Below, one piece after another: positions 7,335 through 15,737 of a DNA stretch of 64,000 nucleotides. The stretch is from Lachnospiraceae bacterium oral taxon 500 (GTDB taxonomy: Bacteria; Bacillota; Clostridia; Lachnospirales; Vallitaleaceae): assembly GCA_002999035.1 (NCBI GenBank), contig CP027241.1:2494195-2558194 (forward strand), read 5' to 3'. The notes beneath the pieces were generated by a model. It was not told the DNA's origin. It did not search any database and saw only the letters and a list, made by a program, of their open reading frames with translations. Made by a program: the position numbers and the translations under genes. Position 1 is the stretch's first letter. The number at the start of each line of letters is the position of its first letter.

Positions 7335-9803
7335 TCATTCCCCCCTGACCTCACCTTTTTCTCCGTCCACCCATATCCTGTCGCCGTCCTTAAATCTGGC
7401 CGTGGCAAAACCAACGCCCAAAACCGCCGGGATATTATATTCTCTGGCCACGATAGCCGCGTGACTTAAAGCCGAACCGGTATCGGCCACCACCGCACCG
7501 GCCAGCTTAAATAGTGGCGTCCACTCTGGATCCGTCAGATGGCAAACCAGAATATCTCCTTTTTTCATTTTATAAAACTCTTTCGGGCCGCGGATGACAC
7601 AGGCTTTGCCCACAGCACTGCCGCCGCTGCCGCTTACGCCTTTCAGCACAGGGCCGTTCCTGTCAAAAACCAAGAGCTTGGAGGCTTCCCAAACCTTGGC
7701 CGCTAGGGCAGACTTTTCATCCCGCCGGCGGATTATTTCCTGGCAGTCCGCATTTAAATATCCGGCTTCCAGACTGGGCATTAATTCCCGATGAAAAAGA
7801 TTGGCCACTCCATGCCGGTAATCTTCGCTGCCGAGTAATAGCTGATTGATCCTTCTGACGCACTGCCTGACATAATAAAATACGGTTTCCCACAAGTACT
7901 GACTTTCCTCCCGAACCACATGAAAATAGCGGAAAAAGTTTATATTCTTTTCCAGTGCCGGGTACTGGTTGCCATAAATATGCTTCAGTTTCTCCATCAG
8001 CTCGGCATAATCCCTGTTTTCTGCCTTGCCGGCAGCAGGTTCCTCTGTTTCTAAAATCGGCCTGATAATATTTACGATTCTGTCCGGATCCTCCCTAAAG
8101 GTTTTGGCTTCCAGACAATAACAATTATAATCCGATTTAAAGCCATTCTTTTTAAGAAAATCATCGGTCAGGCGCTTAAATTCCGGAAAGCTTTCCCATA
8201 ACCCATCAAACTTCGCGCCGGATAGGATGGCATCTTTTAAAGTACTGTCAGTTTTGAACTTCTCCGCCATAGCTGAAATATCCTTCGCCACCACCGCCGT
8301 TTTATTGTTCAATCCCCAATAAAAATCAAAGGCGGAATAATTTTTATCGACCCGCTTGATTATTTTGGTAAATCGGCGGCTGGCCAGCCCCGCCGGAAAC
8401 AGCGCATATTTAAACCGATCATAAGCCAGGCTTTGGATTAAAGCATAGCTATGTTCCATAAATACTTGGCACTCCGATAATTCCATACTTTCAAAGCGCA
8501 AAGACTTGATTGCCTCTATTTCCCGCTCATATCGAGCCATAAATTCCGTACAGACCTGACAGCAATATTCAAGATTCTTAAACATTTTCAGCAATTTAAA
8601 AATATGAAAAATCTTCCGATTGACCCCTGTTTTTCTGTCCGAAAAGGTTTGGATTCCGTCCGCGTCCATTTTCGGACTGCTGTCCAGAATAATACCGCCC
8701 TCGGCAAATATCCTGGCCTTTTGCTCATTGATTGCTATAATATAGTCAAAATCCAATGCTCTGTATGCAAACGGCATTTTTTCCAACTGAAATGCCATGA
8801 TTTTTTTCATGCTTCCTGTTAATTTTATTCCTTTGATATATTTCTGAACAATTTTCTCCTGATCATCAGTTTTTAAAGCAGTAACGGCTCTGGCCTGCAA
8901 AATATAAACTTCATTCTCTTTCATCGCCCATTCAATATCCATCGGCCTGCCATAATGCTGTTCTATCTCCAGTCCGATCTTGACCAGTCTGTCAATCTCA
9001 TCCTCATTTAGCACCCTTTCTTTGCTTTTGGCAGCGCTGACCGCTTCCGTTCTTACGCCGCTAGGAGCATACACGATTTGGCTGGCCTTGCTGCCAATCC
9101 TGATGTCAAGCAGTTTTCCCAATTTACTGATAATATAACTGTCAGCCGTTACCTGACCGCTGACCACACTTTCACCCAAGCCGTAACTGGCATTAATCTG
9201 CATTTCGTTTGTGTTTTGGCTGACCGGATTAATAGTAAATAGTACTCCCGCTTTTTCACTCTCGACCATTTCCTGAATCACTACCGCAATGGCAACCGCC
9301 GCCTGAGCATAGCCCTGATGAAAGCGATAGCTGACCGCTCTGTCCCCCCACAGCGAGGCATAGCAATGGCGGATTTGTGCCAGCACATCTTCTATCCCTC
9401 TGACATTTAAATAAGTTTCCTGCTGCCCGGCAAAACTGGCCTCCGGTAAGTCTTCCGCCGTTGCCGAAGAACGGACAGCCACCCTGACATTTACTCCTAA
9501 GCTGGCATATTTTTTCCTGATTTCTTTTTCTGTTTCAACCGGAAAGCCGCCGCTTTTTATTTTTGCCCTGATATCAGCCGCCAGCGCCAGTAATTTATCC
9601 TCGTCCGCTCCCGCTTCCTGCGCTCCGGTAGAAATCATTTCCGCTATCTTGTTTTGCCTGATAAATTCCCGATAAGCCTCCGCCGTAATCACAAATCCGG
9701 CCGGCACATTGATGCCGGCGGAAATCATTTCTCCCAGATTCGCTCCCTTGCCGCCTGCCGTCAAAACATCTTCTTTTTTTATATCCTTTAAATCCAGTAT
9801 CAT
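7335..9803 (-). CDS. PEP-synthase-related dikinase with rifampin phosphotransferase (RPH) architecture
   Basis: This 822-residue protein begins with a PPDK/PEP-synthase ATP-grasp domain (about 1-320): GGKGANLGEMISAG, then VRSSATAEDLPEASFAGQQE, ending DIEWAMKENEVYILQAR. A long helical middle region (about 330-720) matches nothing I know in PEP synthase. The swivelling phosphohistidine domain is at the very C-terminus, with the motif GSALSHAAIVAREY (His781). The PEP/pyruvate TIM barrel that ends true PEP synthases is absent. ATP-grasp, middle domain and terminal His domain is the order of rifampin phosphotransferase, which inactivates rifamycins by ATP-dependent phosphorylation. The tetR and MATE neighbours fit a detoxification role. 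The substrate is inference; automated tools would probably call it ppsA. Confidence 0.8.
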   Translation of the reverse strand: MILDLKDIKKEDVLTAGGKGANLGEMISAGINVPAGFVITAEAYREFIRQNKIAEMISTGAQEAGADEDKLLALAADIRAKIKSGGFPVETEKEIRKKYASLGVNVRVAVRSSATAEDLPEASFAGQQETYLNVRGIEDVLAQIRHCYASLWGDRAVSYRFHQGYAQAAVAIAVVIQEMVESEKAGVLFTINPVSQNTNEMQINASYGLGESVVSGQVTADSYIISKLGKLLDIRIGSKASQIVYAPSGVRTEAVSAAKSKERVLNEDEIDRLVKIGLEIEQHYGRPMDIEWAMKENEVYILQARAVTALKTDDQEKIVQKYIKGIKLTGSMKKIMAFQLEKMPFAYRALDFDYIIAINEQKARIFAEGGIILDSSPKMDADGIQTFSDRKTGVNRKIFHIFKLLKMFKNLEYCCQVCTEFMARYEREIEAIKSLRFESMELSECQVFMEHSYALIQSLAYDRFKYALFPAGLASRRFTKIIKRVDKNYSAFDFYWGLNNKTAVVAKDISAMAEKFKTDSTLKDAILSGAKFDGLWESFPEFKRLTDDFLKKNGFKSDYNCYCLEAKTFREDPDRIVNIIRPILETEEPAAGKAENRDYAELMEKLKHIYGNQYPALEKNINFFRYFHVVREESQYLWETVFYYVRQCVRRINQLLLGSEDYRHGVANLFHRELMPSLEAGYLNADCQEIIRRRDEKSALAAKVWEASKLLVFDRNGPVLKGVSGSGGSAVGKACVIRGPKEFYKMKKGDILVCHLTDPEWTPLFKLAGAVVADTGSALSHAAIVAREYNIPAVLGVGFATARFKDGDRIWVDGEKGEVRGE

Positions 9804-9828
9804 CCTTTTACTCCTTCAAACCTCAATC

Positions 9829-10425
9829 CTATATTTCTATATACTTATTTACTATTTGAAATATATAAATCCGCAGGACTTCATTAAAGTAATCTTCGCT
9901 GAAATGATACCAATTTGAGCATAATACAAAGCTGCCGATGAAAGCATTGGCTAAACCTTGCCGCTCTGTCCTCCGGACGACAGCGTTTTCCCGCCAATAA
10001 TTTATCAGTTTATCCAAAAACGGGCTATAAAGACACTCCATTTTATTTGCTTCGTCTTTCCCCTTTTCCGCCAATATCCGAAATGCCTCCCGATAAACCG
10101 GCTGAGCTTTGGCTTTCAGCATCAGGTCAATCGAATAATGGTAAATCACATCCGTTAAAAATATGACTGGATCGGTCAGAGAATTGGAAAATTCCTGTTC
10201 AATCTGATGTAATTTTTGGGTCGCGCGATAGGCAATGAGATCAATGATCAAAGCTTCCTTGTCTTGCCAAAAACTATAAAAACTGCCCTGAGCAATGCCC
10301 GCTCTCCTGGTCAGTTCGCTGATATTTAATGCTTTTGTGCCTTTATCATGAAATAAATCCAGCGCCGCTTCCATTATTTTTTCTTTGATTCTGCTCCGTT
10401 CTTCCTCAGTAAAAGCCTTAGCCAT
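9829..10425 (-). CDS. TetR/AcrR family transcriptional repressor
   Basis: A 198-residue regulator with an N-terminal TetR helix-turn-helix (about residues 10-55: IMEAALDLFHDKGTKALNIS, then RAGIAQGSFYSFWQDKEALI) and a variable helical ligand-binding C-terminus. The ATG at 10425 was chosen over 10440 because AGAGGA lies seven bases ahead of it. It is the first gene of an operon with the RPH-like enzyme (25-base gap) and the MATE pump. The promoter ahead of it carries an inverted repeat (10461-10473 and 10494-10506) positioned to block RNA polymerase, so autorepression of the whole cassette, relieved by a drug, is the likely mode. The ligand is unknown. Confidence 0.92.
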   Translation of the reverse strand: MAKAFTEEERSRIKEKIMEAALDLFHDKGTKALNISELTRRAGIAQGSFYSFWQDKEALIIDLIAYRATQKLHQIEQEFSNSLTDPVIFLTDVIYHYSIDLMLKAKAQPVYREAFRILAEKGKDEANKMECLYSPFLDKLINYWRENAVVRRTERQGLANAFIGSFVLCSNWYHFSEDYFNEVLRIYIFQIVNKYIEI

Positions 10426-10460
10426 AAAATTTCCTCTCATCCTATGAATTTTTTATATTA

Positions 10461-10525
10461 TATTCATTGATAGTGTAACAAATTTTTCTCTCGCTGTCAA
10501 TGAATATTTTTCTACTTATTCATTG
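10461..10525 (-). promoter_or_regulatory. tetR-operon promoter with palindromic operator
   Basis: Minus-strand promoter with TTGACA (10495-10500), a 17-base spacer and TACACT (10472-10477). Two 13-base arms, TATTCATTGATAG at 10461-10473 and CTGTCAATGAATA at 10494-10506, are inverted copies with 12 of 13 bases matching; one covers the -35 box and the other sits at the start-site side of the -10 box. A third half-site, TTATTCATTG, is at 10516-10525. This is a good candidate operator for the TetR protein. Confidence 0.7.
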
Positions 10526-10534
10526 CTTGACCAT

Positions 10535-10645
10535 AAAAAAAGAAGCCTTCTCCATTTCCCCTGTCGCCAAGCTGCTTTGGCGGTCATCCCGCGGGCAGCG
10601 CTTTGACAGGGGAAAGTTGAGTTTTTAATTCAGGCTTCTTTTAAA
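10535..10645 (-). terminator. Nested terminator hairpin after metQ, carrying an ACTCAACTTT-type repeat
   Basis: Outer arms AAAGAAGCCT (10539-10548) and AGGCTTCTTT (10632-10641) pair, and on the minus strand the distal arm runs into T residues, as a terminator for metQ. Inside is a second stem, TTTCCCCTGTC (10555-10565) with GACAGGGGAAA (10605-10615), followed by a sequence shared with elements at 46.85 and 50.24 kb. It looks as if a repeat element sits in the terminator loop. Confidence 0.55.
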
Positions 10646-10660
10646 AATTTCGGTTAGGGC

Positions 10661-11500
10661 TTAGAACGCCGGAACCACCGCGCCCTGGTACTTTTCTTCC
10701 AGGAACTTTTTCACTTCTTCGCTTTGCAGTGCTTTGACCAGCTTTTGAATGCCTTCGCTGTCCTTGTTATCCTGACGGGTAACTAAAATATTGGCATAAG
10801 CCGACTGGTCGCCCTCAATAAACAACGCGTCCTTGGTCGGGTTCAGTTTCGCTTCCAAAGCGTAATTGGTATTGATAACGGCAAAGTCGACATCTACCAG
10901 CACCCGCGGCAGGGAAGCGGCTTCCAGCTCCTGAAACTTTAAGTTTTTCGGATTCTCAACAATGTCCTTCGGCGTTTGGGTCAAGCCGTTTTCATCCTTT
11001 AACTTAATCAAACCCTCGGCCTGAAGCAAAAGCAACGCTCTGCCCTCATTGGTCGAATCATTCGGAATCGCAACGGTTGCGCCGTCAGCGATTTCATCCT
11101 TGGACTTAATCTTTTGAGAATACGCGCCCATCGGCTCAATGTGAATCTTGGCAACCGACACCAAATCCATCTTGTTTTCAGCGTTAAACTTTTCCAAATA
11201 CGGCAAATGTTGGAAGAAGTTAGCATCCAGCTTTTTGTCATTTAAGGAAACATTCGGCAGAACATAATCGGTAAACTCCTGAATTTCCAGATTAACACCT
11301 TCCGCCTCCAAAACCGGCTTAATCAGGTTCATGATCTCGGCATGCGGAACCGGTGAAACACCAACCTTCAGCGTGACCTTTTCCGTCGTCGCCGTCTGTC
11401 CCTGATTATAAGTATCATCCGTCGCTGTCTGCTTTTGGCATGCCGCCAGCGAAAAAGCCAAAAACAACGCTATTCCTAATGCTGCAACACTTCTTTTCAT
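10661..11500 (-). CDS. metQ: Methionine ABC transporter substrate-binding lipoprotein
   Basis: A 279-residue lipoprotein of the NlpA/MetQ family that binds D/L-methionine outside the membrane and delivers it to MetNI. A signal peptide ends in the lipobox SLAAC with Cys21 as the lipidation site. The mature part starts with the typical beta strand TLKVGVSPVPHAEIMNLIKP and includes the family patterns around VAIPNDSTNEGRALLLLQ and the final strands. It lies downstream of metN and metI but is separated from metI by 192 bases with its own promoter (11603-11631) and a terminator-like hairpin (11531-11568), so it can be expressed independently. The Shine-Dalgarno AGGAGGG is at 11507-11513. Confidence 0.95.
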   Translation of the reverse strand: MKRSVAALGIALFLAFSLAACQKQTATDDTYNQGQTATTEKVTLKVGVSPVPHAEIMNLIKPVLEAEGVNLEIQEFTDYVLPNVSLNDKKLDANFFQHLPYLEKFNAENKMDLVSVAKIHIEPMGAYSQKIKSKDEIADGATVAIPNDSTNEGRALLLLQAEGLIKLKDENGLTQTPKDIVENPKNLKFQELEAASLPRVLVDVDFAVINTNYALEAKLNPTKDALFIEGDQSAYANILVTRQDNKDSEGIQKLVKALQSEEVKKFLEEKYQGAVVPAF

Positions 11501-11530
11501 AAAATTCCCTCCTGTTAAAAACTATTATCA

Positions 11531-11568
11531 ATAAAAAAGAGAAATAACAGGCAAAGCCGCATTTCTCT
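11531..11568 (-). terminator. Terminator-like hairpin in the metQ leader
   Basis: Arms AGAGAAAT (11538-11545) and ATTTCTCT (11561-11568) with an inner GGC-AAA-GCC stem, followed on the minus strand by a run of six T. It lies downstream of the metQ promoter and about 30 bases before the gene, so it could attenuate metQ. TAACAGG at 11545-11551 can instead pair with CCTGTTA at 11511-11517, which overlaps the Shine-Dalgarno. Confidence 0.5.
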
Positions 11569-11602
11569 CGTCTTATGCTGCGCTTTCTCTTTATTGCACA
11601 AC

Positions 11603-11631
11603 ATTATATCTTTTTTTCTATGAATTGACAA
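11603..11631 (-). promoter_or_regulatory. Candidate metQ promoter
   Basis: Minus-strand TTGTCA (11626-11631), a 17-base spacer and a perfect TATAAT (11603-11608) between metI and metQ. The predicted leader is about 95 bases long and holds the hairpin at 11531-11568. I could not see a SAM-I riboswitch or T-box core in it. Confidence 0.65.
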
Positions 11632-11692
11632 TCGGTATATTTCATCAATTTATACAAAATCGACAAAATCTCTTGTATATTTTACCGGTTTT

Positions 11693-12352
11693 TCAGCCCT
11701 TCCGCTTATCTAACTTGCCGGCAATGAAATTGCCCAAGCTCTGAATGGCCTGAACCATCAAAATCAAAACAATTACCGTAATCCACAGCACATCGTCCCG
11801 GAAGCGCTGATAGCCGTAACGAATCGCCACGTCGCCGATACCACCCGCTCCGACCGCGCCGGCCATGGCGGTATAGCCCAAAATGTTAATCACTGTCAGC
11901 GTCAGCCCCAAAACCAAGGCTGATACCGATTCCGGCAAAAGCACCCGCCAAATAATCTGCCAATTATTCGCCCCCATCGACTTAGCGGCTTCAATCATGC
12001 CCCACGGTACTTCCCGCAGCGCCGATTCCGCCACCCGGGCGACAAAGGGCGCCGCCGCAATCGATAAAGGCACAATCGCCGCCGTTGAGCCAATCGCCGT
12101 ATCCACAATCAGCCGGGAAAGCGGGAACAAAATGATAATTAAAATAATAAACGGCAGGGATCGGAAAATATTTACCAGTGACGACAGCACCAGATTCAGG
12201 CTCTTCATCGGTAAAATATGATTTTCCTCGGTAATCAGGAGCAGCACGCCAATCGGCAGGCCCAAAAGCACCGCGAACACAGTCGAGAAAAAAACCATAT
12301 ACAACGTTTCCATAAAGCCCGGTATAATCAGGCTATTTAAGGTTTCATTCAT
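11693..12352 (-). CDS. metI: Methionine ABC transporter permease
   Basis: A 219-residue inner-membrane permease with about five helices, partner of MetN and MetQ. The cytoplasmic EAA loop that docks on the ATPase is visible: EVPWGMIEAAKSMGANNWQI followed by IWRVLLPES. The C-terminal part, MAGAVGAGGIGDVAIRYGYQ then RFRDDVLW, is highly characteristic of MetI. Its ATG overlaps the metN stop by one base (TAATG), a sign of translational coupling. Length and topology are normal. Confidence 0.95.
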   Translation of the reverse strand: MNETLNSLIIPGFMETLYMVFFSTVFAVLLGLPIGVLLLITEENHILPMKSLNLVLSSLVNIFRSLPFIILIIILFPLSRLIVDTAIGSTAAIVPLSIAAAPFVARVAESALREVPWGMIEAAKSMGANNWQIIWRVLLPESVSALVLGLTLTVINILGYTAMAGAVGAGGIGDVAIRYGYQRFRDDVLWITVIVLILMVQAIQSLGNFIAGKLDKRKG

Positions 12353-13365
12353 TACAGTACCTCCCAGCGCAAATCCTTGGAGTTTAAGTACTGATAGACC
12401 CGCTCCAAATCCGGCTGACTGCCCTGAATCTTAACGACCAAATAACCCAAATTAACCCCTTGGATTTCCTCAATATTTCCGGCTAAGATTGACACATCAA
12501 CCGGATAATTCTTAATCATATTGGATAAAATCGGCTCGTCCGCCGTATCGCCGCAGAAAGAAATCTTAAGCACCGACTCGGTTCGGGTATGCTCTTTGAC
12601 CTCGGCCTGTACTTTTTCCGATAAATGAAACAACTCGTTTTCCAGAAAGTTTCTGGCTGTCTGCGACTGCGGGTTGCTGAAAACATCCAGCACCAGGCCG
12701 ACTTCCGCCGGCGTTCCCTGTTCCATGACGGCCACCTTATTACAGATTTTCTTAATCACGTCCATTTCATGGGTAATCACTACAATCGTAATCCCATATT
12801 TTTGGTTGATTTCCTTCAAAAGCTGCAAAATTGCCTCGGTCGTCAGCGGATCCAAAGCTGATGTCGCCTCGTCTGATAAAAGGATCTTAGGCGCATTAGC
12901 CAAGGCTCTGGCAATGCCGACCCTTTGCTTTTGCCCGCCCGATAAAGTCGCCGGATAGGCTTTCTTTTTCTCAGTCAGGCCAACGACCTGCAAAAGTTCC
13001 TCGACCCGGCGGCTGATTTTATCCTTGGGATAGCCTGCCAGCCGCAACGGGAAGGCTATATTTTCTTCCACCGTCGAGTTCATCAGCAAATTAAAATGCT
13101 GAAAAATCATGCCGATTTCCTTGCGTTTTTCCCGCAGCTGGGACTCACTCAAAGTAGTCATGCCGACCTCGTCAATATAAATCTCGCCGCTGGTCGGCTC
13201 TTCCAAACGGTTGATGCAGCGAACCAAGGTCGATTTTCCGGCGCCGGAAAGCCCGATCACGCCGAAAATATCGCCTTGTTCAATTGTTAAGTTTACATCC
13301 GAAAGAGCATGCACCTCCCCGGCACCATTGCCGAAGGTCTTGGTCAAGCCTTCAATCCGAATCAT
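12352..13365 (-). CDS. metN: Methionine ABC transporter ATP-binding protein
   Basis: A 337-residue ATPase of the methionine uptake system. Walker A is GLSGAGKST (about residue 38-46), the signature is LSGGQKQR and Walker B is ILLSDEATSALDP, followed by the switch His in VVITHEMD. The last 70 or so residues form the NIL domain, which in the E. coli enzyme binds methionine and trans-inhibits transport. It follows secDF by 49 bases, and a short hairpin (CTGCCG/CGGCAG) lies in that gap. It overlaps metI by one base. Whether it depends on the secDF promoter or on another promoter is not visible. Confidence 0.96.
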   Translation of the reverse strand: MIRIEGLTKTFGNGAGEVHALSDVNLTIEQGDIFGVIGLSGAGKSTLVRCINRLEEPTSGEIYIDEVGMTTLSESQLREKRKEIGMIFQHFNLLMNSTVEENIAFPLRLAGYPKDKISRRVEELLQVVGLTEKKKAYPATLSGGQKQRVGIARALANAPKILLSDEATSALDPLTTEAILQLLKEINQKYGITIVVITHEMDVIKKICNKVAVMEQGTPAEVGLVLDVFSNPQSQTARNFLENELFHLSEKVQAEVKEHTRTESVLKISFCGDTADEPILSNMIKNYPVDVSILAGNIEEIQGVNLGYLVVKIQGSQPDLERVYQYLNSKDLRWEVL

Positions 13366-13414
13366 CTTTTCCTCTCTTTCCTGCCGTCTTTATTCGGCAG
13401 ATTCCCGTGAGGGC

Positions 13415-15577
13415 TTATTCTCCTGTCTCAGCCTCAATCTTATGCCGGCCTTTAAGCAGATACCACAGCGGGCTGGCTACAAAAATCGACGAATAGGTAC
13501 CGGAAATGATACCGACTAACAGCGGCAGCGTCAGCGCCTGCACAGAAGCATTGCCCATAACATGCAAGGCCAATACCATAATCAGCGTTGTCAGCGAAGT
13601 ATTGATCGACCGGCTGACTGTTTGGCTGACACTGGCGTTAATCATCGCCTTGTAGTTGCGGTGTTCCATCTTCTTCTGGTTTTCTCTGATCCGGTCAAAA
13701 ATAACAATCGTATCATTGATCGAATAACCGACAATCGTCAGCATTGCCGCCACAAAGGAATTGTTAATCGGCACAAACAGAACCGAATAGACCATAAAGA
13801 CTACGAAAACATCATGCAGCAGTGCAATAATCGCAGCCACACCAAAGGTAATATCCTTAAACCGGAACCAAATATAAATCAACATCAGCACCGATGCGAC
13901 CAACACCGACAGAACCGCGTTCCGGCGCATTTCCCCGCCGATGGTGGCACCGATGGTTGACGACTGAATCTCCTGCTCGGTAATACCATACTTGGCGATC
14001 AATGCCTCATTCAGCTTTTGTCTTTGTTCCCCGGTCAGTGTTCTGGTCTTAATAATGAACTGCGATTTGCCGTCCAATCCCTTAACCGTATTTAACTGCG
14101 CCGAAGTTTCGCCGGTTGCCTCCTGAATCAGCGGCAGAACATCGGCCTGAAGCTCGTCAATCGACTGATAGCTCTTGTCAACCGACACAACGGTTGAAGT
14201 ACCGCCGGCAAACTCAATATCATAATTGAGCGCTTCGCCCTTGCTGCTGCTGTTGACAGGCAGGAACACAAAGCCTAAAACAATCAGCACAATCGATAAA
14301 GCAAAAAATCTGACTCTGGTTTCCACAAAATGATATATCTTCCGCGGTTTTTGCTCCTCTTCGCTTCTGGCTTTCGGCTTCCAGCCCAAAGCTACCAGGC
14401 CGTCCAGCAAAGCTCTGGTAACAACTAACGAAGTAAACATCGACACAATGATACCAAGTGCCAGCGTAACGGCAAAGCCGCGAATCGTTCCGGTGCCCAT
14501 GACATACAGCACGGCTGCTGCAATCAAAGTAGTGATATTGCCGTCCACAATTGACGACAGCGCTTTGTTAAAGCCGGCCTTTAACGCCGCCTGAATATTC
14601 TTGCCTTCCCGCAATTCTTCCCGGATCCGGGCAAAAATGATAACATTGGCATCTACCGCCATACCAACCGATAGAATCATACCGGCGATTCCGCCCAAAG
14701 TTAAGGTAATATTACCCAAGCTCAAAATCACAATCACCAGTGCCGAATAAAAGACCAAAGCCACTGATGCTGCCAAACCCGGCACGCCGTAAAAAATAAT
14801 CATAAACAGGAAAATTAAAGCAATACCGATTGCGCCTGCTTTTAAGGAAGTTGCAATCACGTCCTGTCCCATTTTGGCACCGACGATATTGGAACGCAAC
14901 TCCTGCAATTCCAGAGGCAGCGCACCGATTCGAATAAAAGATGCCATCCGGTTAGCGACATCATGATTCTCCATATTGGTAATAACTGCCCGGCCGCCGG
15001 ATATTCTTTGCTGCACAGTCGGGGAAAGCAAAACCTGATTATTATACAGAATATGAATAACCTTACCGATATTGGCGGCGGTTGCTTCCTCAAACTTCTT
15101 AGCGCCTTCATCCGTCATTTCCAAAGCAATCTCATAAGAGCCGCTGACACTTTGGGTTGATTTTTGCGGCTGCGCATTTTTGATGTCTGCTCCGGTCAAA
15201 ATCACCTTACCGGTTTCATCGGCAAAAGCCAAACTACCCGGCGTTCCCAACTCCTGCAAAATCTTTTCCGGATCGTTGACATTGGGAATATCGACATTGA
15301 TCCGATTTTCACCTTCGCGATACACTTCGTATTCAGTGTAGCCGCTGTCGGTGATTCTGCGCTCTAATTTAAAAATCGTATCACTGATTGCTTCCTTACT
15401 GGGATTGGGAGTGACGGTTTCATAAGTAATACTGACACCGCCGGCCAGATCAAGACCCAGCTTGATATCCCTAATGCTGCCAATTTGCTTGCTGCCAAAT
15501 CCCATGGCGGCCGTGTATACGGCAATTGCCAGCACCAGCAGCGCCACTAAAAATTTGGTCATTTTCTGTTTTTTCAT
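13415..15577 (-). CDS. secDF: Protein translocase SecDF (fused SecD and SecF)
   Basis: A 720-residue fusion of SecD (about 1-400) and SecF (about 420-720), the proton-driven accessory that pulls preproteins out of SecYEG. The N-terminal helix is followed by the SecD signature GLDLAGGVSITYE and the large extracytoplasmic P1 domain; the helical half has SVGMAVDANVIIFARIREEL. The SecF half shows NYDIEFAGGTSTVVSV and the matching VGYSINDTIVIFDRIRENQK. About 12 membrane helices are expected. A single fused protein is common in Bacillota. The promoter at 15617-15645 is strong, and yajC, the usual partner, is at 18.4 kb rather than adjacent. Confidence 0.96.
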   Translation of the reverse strand: MKKQKMTKFLVALLVLAIAVYTAAMGFGSKQIGSIRDIKLGLDLAGGVSITYETVTPNPSKEAISDTIFKLERRITDSGYTEYEVYREGENRINVDIPNVNDPEKILQELGTPGSLAFADETGKVILTGADIKNAQPQKSTQSVSGSYEIALEMTDEGAKKFEEATAANIGKVIHILYNNQVLLSPTVQQRISGGRAVITNMENHDVANRMASFIRIGALPLELQELRSNIVGAKMGQDVIATSLKAGAIGIALIFLFMIIFYGVPGLAASVALVFYSALVIVILSLGNITLTLGGIAGMILSVGMAVDANVIIFARIREELREGKNIQAALKAGFNKALSSIVDGNITTLIAAAVLYVMGTGTIRGFAVTLALGIIVSMFTSLVVTRALLDGLVALGWKPKARSEEEQKPRKIYHFVETRVRFFALSIVLIVLGFVFLPVNSSSKGEALNYDIEFAGGTSTVVSVDKSYQSIDELQADVLPLIQEATGETSAQLNTVKGLDGKSQFIIKTRTLTGEQRQKLNEALIAKYGITEQEIQSSTIGATIGGEMRRNAVLSVLVASVLMLIYIWFRFKDITFGVAAIIALLHDVFVVFMVYSVLFVPINNSFVAAMLTIVGYSINDTIVIFDRIRENQKKMEHRNYKAMINASVSQTVSRSINTSLTTLIMVLALHVMGNASVQALTLPLLVGIISGTYSSIFVASPLWYLLKGRHKIEAETGE

Positions 15578-15616
15578 TCTTTTTTCTTCCTCCTGTCGGT
15601 AAAAATCTCAAACTCC

Positions 15617-15645
15617 ATTATAATCACTGCTCCCCGGATAGTCAA
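15617..15645 (-). promoter_or_regulatory. Candidate secDF promoter
   Basis: Minus-strand TTGACT (15640-15645), a 17-base spacer and a perfect TATAAT (15617-15622), about 40 bases ahead of the secDF ATG and directly after the terminator of the upstream gene. Confidence 0.75.
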
Positions 15646-15649
15646 GTAA

Positions 15650-15691
15650 AATTCCGCCCTCCATCTGGCTTCGCAAGCGGAAGGCGGAATT
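15650..15691 (-). terminator. Rho-independent terminator of the SLH/glucosaminidase gene
   Basis: AATTCCGCCCTCC (15650-15662) and GGAAGGCGGAATT (15679-15691) pair with one mismatch around an inner GCTT-CGC-AAGC hairpin; the minus-strand copy ends in TTTTACTT. It lies 47 bases after the stop at 15738. Confidence 0.8.
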
Positions 15692-15737
15692 GACTGAACT
15701 AAACTTTCCTGAAAGCGCCGTCGGTTTTATCCTGAAT

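Noticed and set aside
7335-9803. PEP synthase (ppsA) assignment
   Set aside because: The C-terminal PEP/pyruvate-binding TIM barrel is missing and the phosphohistidine domain is terminal, which fits rifampin phosphotransferase-type proteins better.
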